From the NCBI GenBank assembly GCA_910592205.1, contig CAJVPJ010000038.1, positions 1-61,249 of the forward strand: DNA of 61,249 nucleotides, read 5' to 3'. Origin of the DNA: Paraglomus occultum. Taxonomy: Eukaryota > Glomeromycota > Glomeromycetes > Paraglomerales > Paraglomeraceae. Below the pieces are notes generated by a model. That model saw nothing but the letters and a program-made list of their open reading frames with translations. It made no database searches and had not been told where the DNA came from. The translations under genes were made by a program, and so were the position numbers. This document shows, piece by piece, positions 44,229 to 56,548 of the stretch. How positions within the stretch are numbered: position 1 is the stretch's first letter; the number at the start of each line of letters is the position of its first letter.

Positions 44229-46477
44229 TTATTTTGTAAAATTTTGGCTATTATTATATACGTTTTTATTATGTTCAATCAATAAAAATATAAAAATTGT
44301 TTATAAACTACAACTTTACTGTATTATACTACACTTATAGCAATTCAACTAGAGAAGGTTGTTATTTATCGTTATTATTAGCCATTTTTCCTGCCAAATT
44401 CATAATAGACAACTTACCAAATGGCTATGAGGAAATAGGAAATTACATAATTGGAATTAAAAAACGTACGTGGTCAACCAGAATGTTTGCACCGAAAACG
44501 CCTACCGCATGGAAGACGATAAAGTAACTGGATTAATGCATGAATATTAAGCGGCAAAAAACTATCTTTTCGAGGTTGACAAATTTGGATATACATAACC
44601 GTTTTTCTTAAAGTAATTTTATCTAGAAAAATGTATCAACTTTGTTACTTTACCCATAATACCAAAATTAATGTTTAGGACATTATCAAAATACAATACT
44701 GAATTACTAAATTGATGGGTTTCTGACATTTATTTCCTGAACAAATTTAATACCTGTCGTCAAAGTTTATTATTTTGCCAGTAAATTTATTCGAACTGTA
44801 ATACACGGATCCATTAACGCCCAGTCGAAAAACATTAGTTGTGCACATACATGCATATATGGTATATGTGTATGCTCAATATTCATTACCTGTCAATGTA
44901 CGTAGCGCATAGTGATCATTATAACGCATACCGGGTCCACCAAATTTATTTTTACTATCGACAAAAAGATAACTTTAAAAATAATCTGAACAGCTTCCAT
45001 TGCTATGTTGATGTGCGCCTAAGCCACATATCGTATAAGTTGGCCAAATTCGATCATGAGACGAAAACTTTCCTTAACGACAATGAACCGATCCTGAAGG
45101 ACATTTGATGCTTACATAATGTGACGCTGACCGTCAAAGTCTAATGTCTATTAAATAACGTTACCCCCGATAACTTGGCATTTGATGATGCCCAATAAAG
45201 CAAATTTCGAGAAACGGCGTACAATCAGATTTTGTCATAGCACAATTGACAAGCAGTAAAACATAATTGACGGACCGATCTCTTAAAATTGATAAAACGT
45301 GTAATTATAAAGTTCTGGCTAAGCGCATTTTTTTCCCCCGCTTATCATATCAGCTTGGATGTTATTTCGTTGCACAGTCGACCCTCTCTAATATCAACCT
45401 CACGGGACCGGCCAATTTCGTTGATATATGCGGGGTTGGATATCATAGTGGGTGATAGGGTTTAATAACATTATCTCGTGTTTAAACTTTATTCATAATA
45501 AAACCTCTTTTTTTCTTTCTTTCTCCATATTAAATATTCTTATATAATGCGATGGCACATGAAATGCTTACGAAAATATGTAAACTGCCATTTTGTATGT
45601 TCAATTTGTCCATTTTTAGTAATATACTATAGTACACAATAGGACGCAAATCACATTATAAAGAGACATAGTTAATATTGTAAACCAGAACTTAAAAATA
45701 CTAATTTATATTGATGTTGAGGTACATTTAATTAGGAATAAAATCTGATGTGTTGATAGGAATATCAGCGGGGTATGATATCAACAAAACAGGTAGTTGT
45801 TTCTATGACAAATAAAAACAATGTGTTGATGTGTTGAACACAAATGTACGGTGAAGGCCTAGACACTAGGATGCGGGGCAATGTATCAAAAACCACTACT
45901 CGAACTACTCGCTAGTAGTTTTCGTATATAATTACCAAAAAGTTAGGGCAGCTTTATAATTTGTGATAAATTAACACTTTAATGAGATCGTAAAGGAAAC
46001 GTTATATGACGGACGTTAATCCACAAAATTCTACAAAAATCTAGGAAATTGATTTACCCGAGTGTATGTTTAAAAGCATCCCTACAATGGAACGAAACAA
46101 GAAAACCTTTTATAGTTGCCAAGACACGATACTTGACGATATGATGAGTAAATTAGTAAATTGTATTGCGTAATACAATGAAAATGTCTCGTTTGAAAAC
46201 CTTACATTCAATAATGTCGTTCTTTCGGACGTTCAAGTATATACAGTACGTTCGCAGCAATTGACATTTTAGTTCAGGCTCTCTTACAAGGTAAACTTGA
46301 ATTTGGACATATCTCTTTTTCGCTAATCACCAATATAAAAATTGATACTATCCATTATGCTTATTTACAAAAAACACGCTCGATGATTGATACACTAGCA
46401 TTACTTTGAGGCATCGATGAACGTACATAGATCAACGCTCGTGAGTTTGCTTACTTCCGAGACACAGGTATACGAAG
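44229..46477. other. Accessory spacer with coding-like scraps
   Basis: Plus-strand fragments at 44297-44527 (FIIDNLPNGYEEIGNYIIGI) and 44896-45108 (YKLAKFDHETKTFLNDNEPI) look like pieces of proteins but have no recognisable family or gene structure. A solo transposon end sits at 45375 (listed separately). The part nearest 46477 may hold the unrecognisable start of the decayed kinase copy. Confidence 0.35.
45375..45465. mobile_element. Solo end of a pogo/Tigger-like element
   Basis: CAGTCGACCCTCTCTAATAT starts a sequence whose first 20 bp follow the pattern of the MITE terminus at 44058 (CAGTC.ACYCTCT.TA). No matching inverted copy was found in the next kilobase, so only one end appears preserved, or the partner has decayed. 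Confidence 0.45.
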
Positions 46478-49165
46478 ACCACATGGCTTAATCGTCGCAA
46501 CAGACTCTAAGGGATTTCCCAAATTTGGCGACAAATATTATGTGGTTGCTAATAATATCTTTTTTGATTGCTATTCTCTCTACGGATCTTGCCCCGCACG
46601 TGGAATACATAATGTAGTCTAGTGACTAGCAACAATAAGCAACTTTATTAGGAAATCTCAATTCCAAATAAACTCTACAAATGACATTCAATTGTATTGA
46701 GCCAGGCCAGGAATATGGGATATGCAGGGCTTATCATATGGTTTACCTACTTATCAAGGAGCTAAATTAATCTCGGGATAATGGATGAGACAGATAATTA
46801 ATATTTTGATAAGGTGACTATTACTATCAACTACAAATATTAATATGTTGATGTTTATATATAAATATTGACAACTATGTATTAGTATGCTTTCCATTAG
46901 TTATGCGATAAGCATTCAGACATTAACATGCTACAGATATTTGGGCTACTGTTGGAGTCATTTACAATGCGAGTACAAAAGTATTATGGATTATGTCTGG
47001 CATGTACACATGGATTAGTACATGTAATAAATGCATGCTGTTGGTGCAAAGCATCAAGACCTCTTGATTGGACTACAGGCAACAAATGGATAAAATAATT
47101 TCTATTGACAGACCATACAACAGATGTCATATTACACCATGAATGTACATGTTTAGCAAATTTGTTAGAACCAATGGTAATGAATGAACAAAAGTAATGC
47201 TCAAGCAGATAGTAATAGTAAACACTCTGTTACTTGATTTCAAAAGGCAAATTATCTTCCATTAACCATGCACAATAATAATAATGGCATTTTTATGCGT
47301 TAATTAATAATTGATGTAATACTGTATTTGTTTGCTCAAACAATAAATATCCAGATATATTATCACTAAATAATATTTGAATAATAATAATTAGATACCA
47401 CATATAACTTAATTTTCTACTATCAAATACATCCAATATTAATGAATAAAATTATTACCAGAATACATACAGTATACCAATTGTTATAGACCTATTGAAT
47501 CTGGTAATTGCAAAACGATCTATACTGCCCTGCCAATTATAAGCTTGCACTAACATGCTTTAATATTACAAGTTATGAAATCAGGCACAGAAACTATTTG
47601 TTAATGAGGGAAACAATCTTTTGTATCATTTATTAAGGTAAATAACATTCGTGCAATCCGCACAGCTGTGCATCCCGATTAACATTAATGTTACGTCACT
47701 ATATAAACTGGTATGGTAGGTTACTCTTTTAGAGTTCCACTTCCGTTCGTGTGAGCAAAACTGTTTGTCAGTGTATTATGCGAGTGTATATAAATACATG
47801 TAAGTATACAAGTTATAACGTACTACCCACGGATTTGTAAGTGTCAACTATTATGTGCTTGCTCACGCTTAGGCTGTTTGCCTGCCAGTGTTTCATTTTT
47901 TATTATTATACGCTTTGCTTTACGCGGCTACAATCGAAGATTTTTACATTCATTCACGCCGTAAGCAAGTCGGTAAGTTACGAGTATGGACCGGTCAGAC
48001 ATCATTTACGTCGCAGAGGTGTCCGCTGCGTTTTTAATGACAACGCGCTGAATAATGAAATGACAATGCGTTGAGTAATGTTTTTTACATTACACTTATT
48101 CACAAGAAACACCCTATTATTTTTCTACAAGAGTTTGATTCCAACATTCATCAGCAGAACTAGTAAAGCGTAGCATAATTAATTGATTTGTATCTCCAGC
48201 AGACCTCTGAGAGGAAAGAAGAGTCAATGAGCGAAAACTGTATGGAGGACCGTGGGAAGTTGCACGAGATATTACAAAGAGCCATTTGATTTCACGGACG
48301 AGATAAACTGCAGGGTCTGTTCATTGAAATGCCTAAAAAGTGAACAAGTATATAATCAGACTGACGAGAACAGCATCACTAATAACGATGCGATGTTAAT
48401 TAAAGAACGCCAGAAAAGTCCTAAGCAAATCAAGTGTGCAGAAGAGTTGAGACTAGTCAAGTATCAAAATCAGTGCCTAAATGTCCGAAGAAAAAAAATA
48501 GCTAAATTAGGCAGCGTGTTTTAAATACTACTATACTTTGACAATAAAATCGGCTAATACTAACATAATATTACTGTTACCATTAATTTCACGATTTATT
48601 AATTCAAGCTGCAATACCAGTCCTCAAACTTTATGGTATCACAGCCGAGTCTATTCCCCCACTCAAACCAAATTAACAACCACTTTTTTCTTACACAAGA
48701 TTCACAAACATGATAGTTATGCAATATGCTAGCAATGGTATAAGTAAATTTTTGTCTTACCTGGATTAAATACGAACACTTGACATGTAAAATAAAATTA
48801 GAGCATTTGGTATATTTATGTAAATAAATTAGTGCATTGTAATCTTCATGGCGGAAACATACCTTTTTGATGATAACTATAAACCATATATTTGCAATTT
48901 TGGCCGTTCTCAATTGGTAAATCCACGTCAACAAATTTAACCATTTAAGGCATTTTCCGCTTTACTGCATCAAAAGTCTTTCACTCACAAATTTTACTCA
49001 AAAATCAGACATGTATTCTTTTGGTAATTATATATTTAACGGTCACTGATAAAGATTGGCAGTTTGATAAAAATCTAATATGTAATATTATGGATGGATT
49101 ATGACCAGAAGAATATAGGAAAATTGTTGTGCTGCTGATTCTGATAAACCCATAAACATATTAAT
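46478..49165 (+). pseudogene. Decayed, inverted third copy of the half-module kinase gene
   Basis: Plus-strand sequence aligns by eye with the minus-strand genes at 56.5-61.2 kb, exon by exon. Exon A-like: 46478-46813 (AACTTTATTAGGAAATCTCA; Cys-motif remnant near 46580). Exon B-like: 46901-47247, after a preserved acceptor CCATTAG, with GLCLACTHGLVHVINACCWC and SRPLDWTTGNKW. Exon C-like: 47440-47609 (Gly-loop remnant ESGNCKTIYTA). Exon D-like: about 48590-49165 (VHCNLHGGN, then YICNFGRSQLVNPRQQ). Stops and indels occur throughout, and the donor after exon C reads GG instead of GT, so it is dead. The C-D intron, about 70 bp in the intact copies, holds about 1 kb of other sequence here. The motif HCN replaces HRD as in both living copies; DFG has become NFG. 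Confidence 0.8.
48252..48524 (+). CDS. Hypothetical protein within the insert of the decayed kinase copy
   Basis: A 90-residue open frame in the roughly 1-kb insert splitting the decayed kinase copy. The sequence is coding-like: YKEPFDFTDEINCRVCSLKC with two CxxC-like pairs, then a charged, Lys-rich C terminus (RLVKYQNQCLNVRRKKIAKL). The assigned start (an alternative TTG/ATG region) is uncertain, and the real exon may begin with an acceptor upstream. It may belong to a mobile element that carried the insert. Family not recognised. Confidence 0.3.
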   Translation: MGSCTRYYKEPFDFTDEINCRVCSLKCLKSEQVYNQTDENSITNNDAMLIKERQKSPKQIKCAEELRLVKYQNQCLNVRRKKIAKLGSVF

Positions 49166-50067
49166 GTCACAGAGCTGCTAAACGCCCAGTTAGGACATAA
49201 TACCTTATACACGTTCTCCGAAAGTCTACCAAGTTATCCTATCTTTTATTTTTCTGATATTAATTTTCCCGTAATAACTGTCCTAGCGATTACATTGTCC
49301 AGCGAAAGTCTAAGTACCCAATAATATACTGATAGTAAGTATGAATTGCCAGATCTGCTCAAAATTTATTTATGAAATCCGCTTATTATTATAAAATTAT
49401 GGCCAATTTATCGCTGTATGAGGCAGTCTATTATCACAGTATGTTGGTCGGTCATGTGCTATCTAATGTTCGAATCGTCTCATATGTTTATTTAACAAGG
49501 AATCCATTGCACGTGCGGAATAAATACCCGGGTATAATAATAAATCAAAATTTGGCTACAAGGTATATCCACAGGGGGTATACATGTCGATGCATAAACA
49601 AGAGGACTTTCGAAAGGGGTTAAATGACAATATATGTCTATCCAATACACAACAGTATTCTCACTGGGTGGAGAGAATAACACAAACGCAGTAAAGTTTA
49701 CCACACACTATAACGCCGTAGGACAAAATACTTGAGAACTTAGTTACAATACAATCATGACTTGGCTGTATTACAATTTCCCCAACAGCTCTTTGAAGAG
49801 CAAGCTTTTTGCTGCAATGCGTTATATAATTTGAAAATTGTTTCTTTTTTTTTTTCAATCATCACCGATCGAACCGAGGTATAATCAAACTTAAAATGAC
49901 AGAGCATCTTAAAATATTACGTAATAGTAATGATTAATCGTGGTACTCATTACATAATATGACTAATTACCAATAACGTAACTGTACTGTGTCACACACA
50001 CGTTACCTTCCAACTCCTTAAAAGAAACCGAGAAAATCCGTACAAATATATTTCATTATAATTCAAA
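49166..50067. other. Spacer upstream of the methyltransferase gene
   Basis: AT-rich; a minor open frame at 49372-49623 has no motif. Contains the methyltransferase promoter on its right side. No gene recognised. Confidence 0.45.
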
Positions 50068-51334
50068 ATGCAGAGAATGAATAGACCCCCTTCTTTAAAA
50101 ATGTTCGACTTCTCAGACACCGATTCGGGCATATCATATGAGAGCACTGAAGATGAAATAGAAATTAACACTCCAACGTATTCGCTATCCATAATGGATC
50201 CTATTGAGGCTGCTGTGCAACCGGAAAATATGCTAGACAAATTTGTAGAAGTTGGCGGAAGACGTTACTTCAACGATGTTACATTAAAAGGTTTTTACTA
50301 TCTGCCCAGTGACCAGAAAGAAGTAGAAAGAACGTATGCACGAAATCACCTAGACAAAATTATATGGGAAGGTAACTACTCTGCTCCCGTTTTCGATAGT
50401 CTATCATTAGGAGCAAACGTTCTTGACGTTGGGTAAATACATTTGATCGTAAGTTTGATAAGCAAAAGTCTGGACCACCCTGTATTAATAATTTCTGTAT
50501 ATTTAATCAGTTGTGGTGCAGGAGCTTGGATAGTCAATATGGCGTTAGAGTACCCTACTTCAGTATTTGTTGGAATAGACATCGTTCCTTTGTTCCCTGA
50601 AGACTATCCACCAAATATGACGTTTCTTAGATGTAATATCCTGAACGGTCTACCGTTTCCAGATAACACATTTGATTTTGTTCGACAAGCGTTTGTCATA
50701 GTTTGTATCGATTGGCAATCGTGGAAAGAGAAAGTGGTGAAAGAACTCATAAGAGTAACTAAGCCCGGAGGATATATCGAAATTATGGATATGAATATAG
50801 ACCGTGAAATCATAAATCTGGGAATAGTAAGCGGAAAAATTGACAATTGTCGTAAGTATGTGATAAACAGTATGTGTATGCGTTATTGGGCGTGTAGCTA
50901 ACTCTAGCTACCTCATTTAAAATTGTAGTAGAGGAACATTTTCGTAAAGCCGGAATCAATCGAGCGTCCGGTACAGATGTAATAAAAACATTTAATGAGT
51001 TCAAGGATAAGGTGATCGTAGCTCCCATTGAAGTAAGAACATACTATTTGGGGAAGAAAGCGGGGAGAATAGGTGATGCAGTAAGTATATAATTTTTAAG
51101 AAAATATTCATAGATGTTTATAATTAACTAATGCTTTTTGTTATTTAGTTATTGAAATCTGTCTTAGGGGGATATAGAGCAATGAAAATTATTTTTATTC
51201 ATATTATGAGGATTACAGAAGAAGAATTCGAACAGATGTTAATTGATTTTGAGAAGGAATGTAATGAAATTACTCTTCGTAAAACACGATATTGCGCCAT
51301 TATTCAAAAGCGTTTGGTTGTGTACGACAGTTGA
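50068..51334 (+). CDS. S-adenosylmethionine-dependent methyltransferase (class I)
   Basis: A Rossmann-fold methyltransferase of a family that I associate with multicopy genes in Glomeromycotina. Four exons: 50068-50432, 50511-50851, 50929-51080 and 51149-51334. They sum to 1044 bp (347 residues), with matching phases (2, 1, 0). The N terminus is Ser/Asp/Glu-rich and probably disordered; EVGGRRYFNDVTLKGFYYLP is the family lead-in. SAM motif I spans the first junction (NVLDVGCGAGAW, about residues 115-126). VFVGIDIVPLFPEDYPPNMT, NGLPFPDNTFDFVRQAF and VTKPGGYIEIMDMN are motifs II-III. The C-terminal exons cap the fold. The substrate is unknown; LaeA-like and small-molecule methyltransferases share this pattern. 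Confidence 0.87.
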
Positions 51335-52892
51335 CTTTGGCATGTTTGCTGAATACGACATCTTTTCTGGTTACCGTAATCACTAACTTTTTGAACGTTT
51401 TGTAAAATTGTACAATAAATTTATATTAGGTTACAGCGTGTGTATGTAATTTTTTTAAGAATGATAATTTAAATTTGAAGGCTATTTTATCGACGGTTGA
51501 ATAACAGTGTACTGTTGTTTTCGTTGCTTTTGCAAAAAAAGCGACATACTGAAAATTTTGGACTTTTACTAAAATAGAGGTTAATTTAATTTGTTAATAA
51601 TTATGAGACTTTACTCGCTATGGTTGTCACTTAGGTAGAGAAGCGATTATAATATTTAAAAGAATCAGCAACAGAGCATTACATTTGCGATAAGTAAAAT
51701 GGTGAGTACAAGTATCTGACTATGCTTTCTTTAAGACAAAGCAGTACGATTGGATAATGATAGCTTTCTCAAATAAATTTTTTATAAAGACGCATATCAA
51801 TCTGTAAACGTACTGACAATGAATAGAAATGTTTCAGGTTACCTTGTTTTTATAAATAATTGATTAAAATTACTATTCTAATATTAATATAATCATAATA
51901 AATTGACAGAAAAAAAGTAGTTAAAAATTCTTAATTACAGATTGACAAAAACTATTTCATGTTAATGATATAAGTTTGCTTACGCAACCGAAGATTTTAA
52001 GTTTATAATAAAGCAAGGTTAACAATTTACAATTAAGAGTATTATCGCAAACTGCTGTGAATAAGAACTCACCTTCATTCATGGGTTTTGTTGCGTCTTA
52101 AAACAATGCAAGATAACTTACGAATCGTCACGTAACAACTGCCCACCCACGTTATCTCTGTTTATTACATAATTACGAACTATATTTTCAAAACTATTAT
52201 TCTTATAGTATGATTATAACTTAAATTATAATTAAGCCAAGATTAATCGCGTAATGATTACTCGCAATATGATTACTCGCGACCGCTTACGTTGTTGTCA
52301 TTCTGTTATGATTACTATAATAATAGAGTATGTACTGCAAAATGTAATAACAGCTCTCATGGTTCTGAATAAAGCTCTTAAGCGGTTTTGCAAAACTCTT
52401 TCTGAATAAAACAATTTTGATTATTGAGTCGATGCTTAACCTTTGTTATAATTATAACTAGAAAGACTATGCTAGATATAGAGACAACGTCGAATCGTCC
52501 TCTTTCCCTTTTTTACTTTTTATCTCAATGTCATTTCAGTCACCTTCGTATTTGCAAGCTACACATACATAGAGCCCTCCCCTCTTCATATACATAAGAC
52601 GAGTAATATACATACAACCGTAAAGAGCAATTGTGTGACTATGACGTGATTTTGGAGATTATGAGCCATGACACCCACAACGATTATGTAACGCCGTGAT
52701 ATTACACAATTGAAAACTCACAATCGACATCACAAAACAATGGTTTTATAGTCATTGCAAGTAATAATATGATATAGAATAATTTGTGTTTATTTAATAG
52801 AGAAAGGTATTGATAAATGAAATAATTGACGTGGAAAATAATTTTTGATTTTTGATGTCACAGAGTCATTTGAGAAAAAAAATAAGAAAAAA
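51335..52892. other. Intergenic region without visible gene
   Basis: About 1.5 kb of AT-rich sequence following the methyltransferase gene. No exon, RNA gene or repeat was recognised. Confidence 0.45.
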
Positions 52893-52895
52893 AAA

Positions 52896-53000
52896 TATCA
52901 GTTACCACCACAGGTACAGTGTCCCATACATGCCCGGCAATCGCTGCAAAAATAGCCTTTGGGGCAGCCGCTAGAACGGCAAGCACCTGAATCTTGAGGT
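52896..53000 (-). pseudogene. Orphan Cys-rich exon (small secreted-protein fragment?)
   Basis: After a plausible acceptor (TTACCTCAAG) the minus strand reads SGACRSSGCPKGYFCSDCRA, then CMGHCTCGGN and a stop: eight cysteines in about 30 residues. It resembles the second exon of the 14.3-kb secreted peptide in size and in Cys density, but not in sequence. I could not find a matching signal-peptide exon in the next 400 bp upstream, so it may be a remnant, or its first exon is distant. Confidence 0.4.
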
Positions 53001-53362
53001 AAAAGAAGGAAATTAGTATTGGATTTTAGCAGATTAGTATCTCTCATAACTCTGCGACACCGAATAAAACCTACACATTTTTAAAAGGGTAATTATGAAA
53101 AGTAACAAAAAACGTTACGTCCTTATATAAGAATTTGATGCGACCTTGATTGTTTTTTTTTCTTTCGATGTGCTTTTTGATTATTAATCAATAAAGATGG
53201 TTATCTTTTCTGATCTACGGCGCTTATATTCTGCAAGGATTTTTTTTTCACAACTGCATTTTATCATGATCAGCTGTCCAAATATGGATAATGTAACCAA
53301 ATAAATGCGGTACAAACAGCTTTTCTTTGTTTCAAATAATTATTGAATTCTTGTAAAAACGC

Positions 53363-53932
53363 ATGAATCGCAGGAGTTTCACAGATAATTATGAGTTTCT
53401 TTGTAATCCGTTACAAGTCGTCCTCAACTCATTTTGCGGAATCCAGGGAATTTTCTTCCAAGCCTTGGTGAACAATGGAGGTGGCATTTATATGGTGTTC
53501 TTTGACATTAATCAAAAAATTGCAGAATGTTTCTTTGTAAATCAGCAGACATATTGATTAGTCGAGTTCGAAGAAACAGAAGCTTTGTTGTATTGTAAGT
53601 AAAAAAGCGACGAATAACTACAACGTAAATATACTCTTCTTTTAAACCGTTCCCTCTGCTTATTTTAAATTTAGGTATGAGATAGTAGATTCAGGGAATG
53701 TGGAACTGATGCGAAGCAAGCCCATGAGCATTTACTATGTAAATATGCACAACGAAAAAACTTTTCACAAAGAAAATACGTATGTCATGAGTTTGACAAT
53801 CAGATTTGGAATTTGTAGTAACAATCAACGGTTACACGATTACAATATGCATAAAAAGATCTATTTTGTAATGGGGCTTTACCCTACATCATGCATAGAG
53901 ACCTTTCGATTTTATTCTGTGGTATAGCATGT
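53363..53932 (+). pseudogene. Two-part hypothetical gene, frame uncertain
   Basis: A first segment (53363-53557) reads NYEFLCNPLQVVLNSFCGIQ, then NNGGGIYMVFFDINQKIAEC. Coding-like sequence continues past a TGA (LVEFEETEALLY) to a donor GTAAGT at 53599. After an acceptor (AAATTTAG, 53674) a second segment reads YEIVDSGNVELMRSKPMSIY and ends at 53927. The junction phase does not match in the frame of the first segment, and the TGA interrupts it, so the gene is probably damaged. No family recognised. Confidence 0.3.
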
Positions 53933-54979
53933 GATACGTCAATCGATTATCTGTATGATGTAATCAATTTTCAGCCATATCGATTAACTGGAATAAAAAT
54001 ATAACCAACCATTCGAAGAGCCATATCGCCTATGGCCTGCTCTGCAATAAAAAAATAAAAACCTTAATATAGCCTAGACTGCAACTCTAAAGCTATATGC
54101 ACTACGTACATACGAAGCAAAGTTTCTGCAGAATCCGGAGTCAATTTATATCCATCCGAGATTCAGAGAACGATACATATGGTCCGGGAACAGAAGAGAC
54201 ACCATAAAGCGAAGGGTAAAGTAAATTATCGAGCTTTCTATTAATGCGTCTGTAAATCACATCACGTTATAATGGAGCGATGTCATGTGTTTTATTTCAA
54301 AGAAATGGCTCTTCCGCGAATCAGAGATCAGCCCGTGGGACATACATAGCCAGCGATAGAAAAAAATAGTTGGTTTATCTACGGAGCAGTGCACTCCATG
54401 CCTGATCAATGCGTAACGTATCCGGGAAAAATAGTGAATATCGAGTTGAATTAGTCAGGCCTTCAGGCGCCTCTACGAGAATGGCAACCGTTAGATGATT
54501 TTCATTTCTTGCTCCGTACTGGATATAATGGTAAAGGAGGTCGATTAATACGTATCGGGTGGTTAATATGTGTAATGGTTAATATGTGTAATGCAAAAAG
54601 AATTTGAAAAAGTTTTGTTAAATATCCCTCATGACATTACTAATAAAATTATAATGCATTTTCAAAGATATTCCATTTGCGCCAATAGTAAGGTATCCAA
54701 ATATTCTATCACAATTGGGATTCAGAATATAATGCTAGCTTCCAGCTAATAAACAGTATCAATTATTATGTTCGTTCATATCTGTATTTTTTTTAAGCAA
54801 TTCACTTTTAATATAAGAGAATAAAACACATGTATAGGCACTTCGATAAGATCTATACCCTCTCTTTTACATACAATCTCGCTTTTTTTTGATTACGCGT
54901 CTGTTGAATATCTAAGTCTATCTTGCCTCGCTTATAAAACATTGGATTCTCAGAAAATGTTGAGAGCCCTGGAATTCGT
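53933..54979. other. Spacer without recognised gene
   Basis: About 1 kb of AT-rich DNA. No supported exon; short direct repeats such as GGTTAATATGTGTAATG (54560-54595) occur. Confidence 0.4.
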
Positions 54980-55630
54980 ATGCCAATTTTAATTCTTTGT
55001 TATACCCATCCGGCATTCGTGCAACTTGCACAATCGAATATCGAATTACGGGAGGAGTTAAATCGCGAGGTAGACATAAATCGTACAAATGAAAGAAAAA
55101 TTCGTAAGCTTATGCGAGAATTGAAAAAATGCGAGGGAGAGATATTTCGCCAGAGTATTACAATCACGGATCAGGGGAATAAAATCGATGATTTAAAAAT
55201 CCAAATATCAAATTTACGAAAACGATTGAGATTAGCTCTCAAAGAAATCAAGGCAAACGAAACCGTGATTGACACCAAAAACAATCAAATCACTTTATAT
55301 GAAAAAAGTATTTCCAGACTTAAAAAAAGAATCAAAGAATTATGTTATCTCAGAAAAATATCGCTTAATCAAATAGAAATGGCCAATCTTCTTCCAACAC
55401 CAAAAATGGATAACCTTGTCGTGTATACAATATAAATTATTTCTGTCAAACTGTTAGAGAATTTTTAACGTATATTCCCCCCGGAATAATAGAGTTACAA
55501 TTGAGCGTGCATTAACAAATTTCACAAATGCGTACAACCAGTCTCAAAATGAGATAACAAGACTGAGCAGTGATTTAGTACAATCAATGGAAAATGAGCG
55601 AAGATGCCATGGGTTGGCAGGATAATAATG
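54980..55630 (+). pseudogene. Coiled-coil protein gene, broken or split by an intron
   Basis: From about 55008 a long charged helix pattern begins (FVQLAQSNIELREELNREVD) and continues through NERKIRKLMRELKKCE and IDDLKIQISNLRKRLRLALK to ISRLKKRIKEL, with heptad-like Leu/Ile spacing over about 110 residues. The frame closes at 55435. Further coiled-coil sequence in another frame follows at 55494-55622 (TIERALTNFTNAYNQSQNEI, RLSSDLVQSMENER), so an intron or frameshift separates the parts. The 5' end lacks a convincing start; the gene may be a remnant of a repeated coiled-coil family. Confidence 0.45.
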
Positions 55631-56548
55631 CAGACTTGCTAGTTGCGTAGAACAAATGTGTTAAAAATATAATGGCGAACAAAAAAAGCGTATTTTTTAG
55701 CGATCTTTAACCATATGTAGCGATTTTTTGGTCGATATATCTATAAATAGTTAGATCTGCGTCCAAATAGAAGTCGAAATCACCCATAAAGGGTCAAGAA
55801 GTACTTTAGTGTTACGTACGTATGGGTTCGATCTTATATTAATGTTAATTATGAGTACTTTTCTCGCTTTCGATAGCCTGTAGTGTATGTAACTATTCGA
55901 ACTTGAATAATTGCGTACCCTATTAATACAATAATAATATGCTAAAAACATAATTAAAAATGATATACTCTGGCAAAGCTATAACCATTATATACAGGTA
56001 CATTGCTAATGTTCTACCAGTCATACTTATTATTCGCCAAGTAATTTTTTCAAAAAGACAATTTTTGCGCGCCTAAATATGTTTAACAGTTGCAACGGAA
56101 AATATTATTGCAAGTGTTGAGCATAACAACAACTCAAAAGCAGTCGCAATAAATGGCTCTGCCTTCATAAAAATTCACTGATGCAAAAAGAGATGTTGCA
56201 AATAAATAAATTAAGACAAAGGTTATTCTAACAACTGTCAGATTGTTAAATTAAAATATATATATATATATACATTCTCCATTAATTAAAATTTCCACAT
56301 AGTAATAGACCTTGGAGATATTTACAAACAGAAACAATTAATTTTATGAATCAACCTCATTACATTAGTATTAGTCTCCGCATGGCATGGAAAACAATTT
56401 GTGTAATTTTATTATTATTCAACATTTTGAGTCATTAATTTCTGAAACAATGAACGAGGTTAACATTAATATCAGAAATCAAAAACGATAACTGTTTCTC
56501 GGTTTGGGCAGATCTCCAATAGGTAAGAGTTTGCTGAAATATTTACTC
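55631..56548. other. Spacer 3' of the kinase-like genes
   Basis: AT-rich, including a short (AT)n run near 56258-56271. No gene recognised. Confidence 0.45.

Noticed and set aside
45267-45455. 62-residue frame ending VDICGVGYHSG
   Set aside because: Its second half is the translated transposon end at 45375; it is not a gene.
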